Assembly: GCA_016791465.1 (NCBI GenBank) | Contig: JAEUWE010000469.1 | Span: 1-5,043, forward strand | Length of the DNA: 5,043 bases | Reading direction: 5' to 3' | Source of the DNA: Pseudobdellovibrionaceae bacterium | GTDB lineage: Bacteria; Bdellovibrionota; Bdellovibrionia; Bdellovibrionales; JAMPXM01 | In this document: positions 5,018 through 5,043 of the stretch, in pieces | Position numbering within the stretch: the stretch's first letter is position 1 | Layout of the letters: each line of letters starts with the position of its first letter | Program-made: the position numbers and the translations under genes | Notes under the pieces: generated by a model | Databases searched by the model: none | Told to the model about the DNA's origin: nothing | What the model saw: the letters and a program-made list of their open reading frames with translations, nothing else

Positions 5018-5043
5018 AAAGCTTAATCTCAACATCAACACCA
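5007..5043 (-). CDS. rpsJ: 30S ribosomal protein S10, C-terminal end only (partial)
   Basis: Only the last 11 codons and a TAA stop are in the window; they read GVDVEIKLSQI. This matches the end of S10, where the final beta strand in E. coli reads GVDVQISLG, and it sits directly upstream of rplC, as expected for the first gene of the S10 operon. S10 is a 30S head protein and in many bacteria also acts as NusE in transcription antitermination. The tail runs about two residues past the E. coli end. The rest of the gene, and any operon promoter or L4-responsive leader, lies beyond position 5043. The identification rests on a short peptide plus strong context. Confidence 0.85.
   Translation of the reverse strand, partial: GVDVEIKLSQI

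Noticed and set aside
1..5043. Search for a hidden accessory system: mobile element, CRISPR, toxin-antitoxin, RNA gene, novel operon insertion
   Set aside because: The ribosomal gene order is uninterrupted, with gaps of at most 46 bases, and no repeats or foreign genes were seen.

Overview
The window is a stretch of the bacterial S10 ribosomal-protein operon running into the start of the spc operon, all on the minus strand. In transcription order, from high to low coordinates, the genes are rpsJ (last 11 codons only), rplC, rplD, rplW, rplB, rpsS, rplV, rpsC, rplP, rpmC, rpsQ and rplN (first 78 codons only). Every base is assigned to a ribosomal-protein gene except small gaps of 1 to 12 bases and one 46-base gap between rpsJ and rplC. 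There is no stretch of 300 bases without a gene. I see no tRNA, rRNA, CRISPR array, mobile element or accessory gene.

Organism: GC content looks close to 50% by eye and the gene order is the usual bacterial one. The S3, S17, L3 and L22 sequences look proteobacterial in the broad sense. My impression, from memory of S3 and L3 sequence style, is the Bdellovibrionota or neighbouring former delta-proteobacteria. That is a weak inference; a database search with S3, L2 and L3 would settle it.

Layout: 4960-5043 holds the rpsJ end and the rpsJ-rplC gap, with a weak hairpin followed by seven T. 3352-4960 encodes the early large-subunit proteins L3, L4 and L23. 2531-3349 is L2. 1217-2520 encodes S19, L22 and S3. 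232-1230 encodes L16, L29 and S17. 1-235 is the start of L14. The genes are packed for translational coupling: rpsC and rplP overlap by 14 bases, rpsQ and rplN overlap by 4 bases (ATGA), and most other junctions are 1 to 12 bases, with Shine-Dalgarno (SD) sequences lying inside the preceding gene. Two genes, rpsS and rplP, start with GTG.

How the genes work together: all products are structural parts of the ribosome. L3, L4, L2, L22, L23, L29, L16 and L14 build the 50S subunit: the peptidyl-transferase surroundings, the exit tunnel, the tunnel exit and the subunit interface. S10, S19, S3 and S17 build the 30S subunit. In Escherichia coli, L4 represses this operon through the leader upstream of rpsJ; that leader is outside the window.

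This is core housekeeping DNA and I found no previously undescribed system. The points worth a second look are small: a lysine/alanine-rich C-terminal tail on L29, an N-terminal extension on L3, a His-to-Leu change beside the critical L2 histidine, the S10/spc junction fused by overlap, and a possible weak attenuator after rpsJ.
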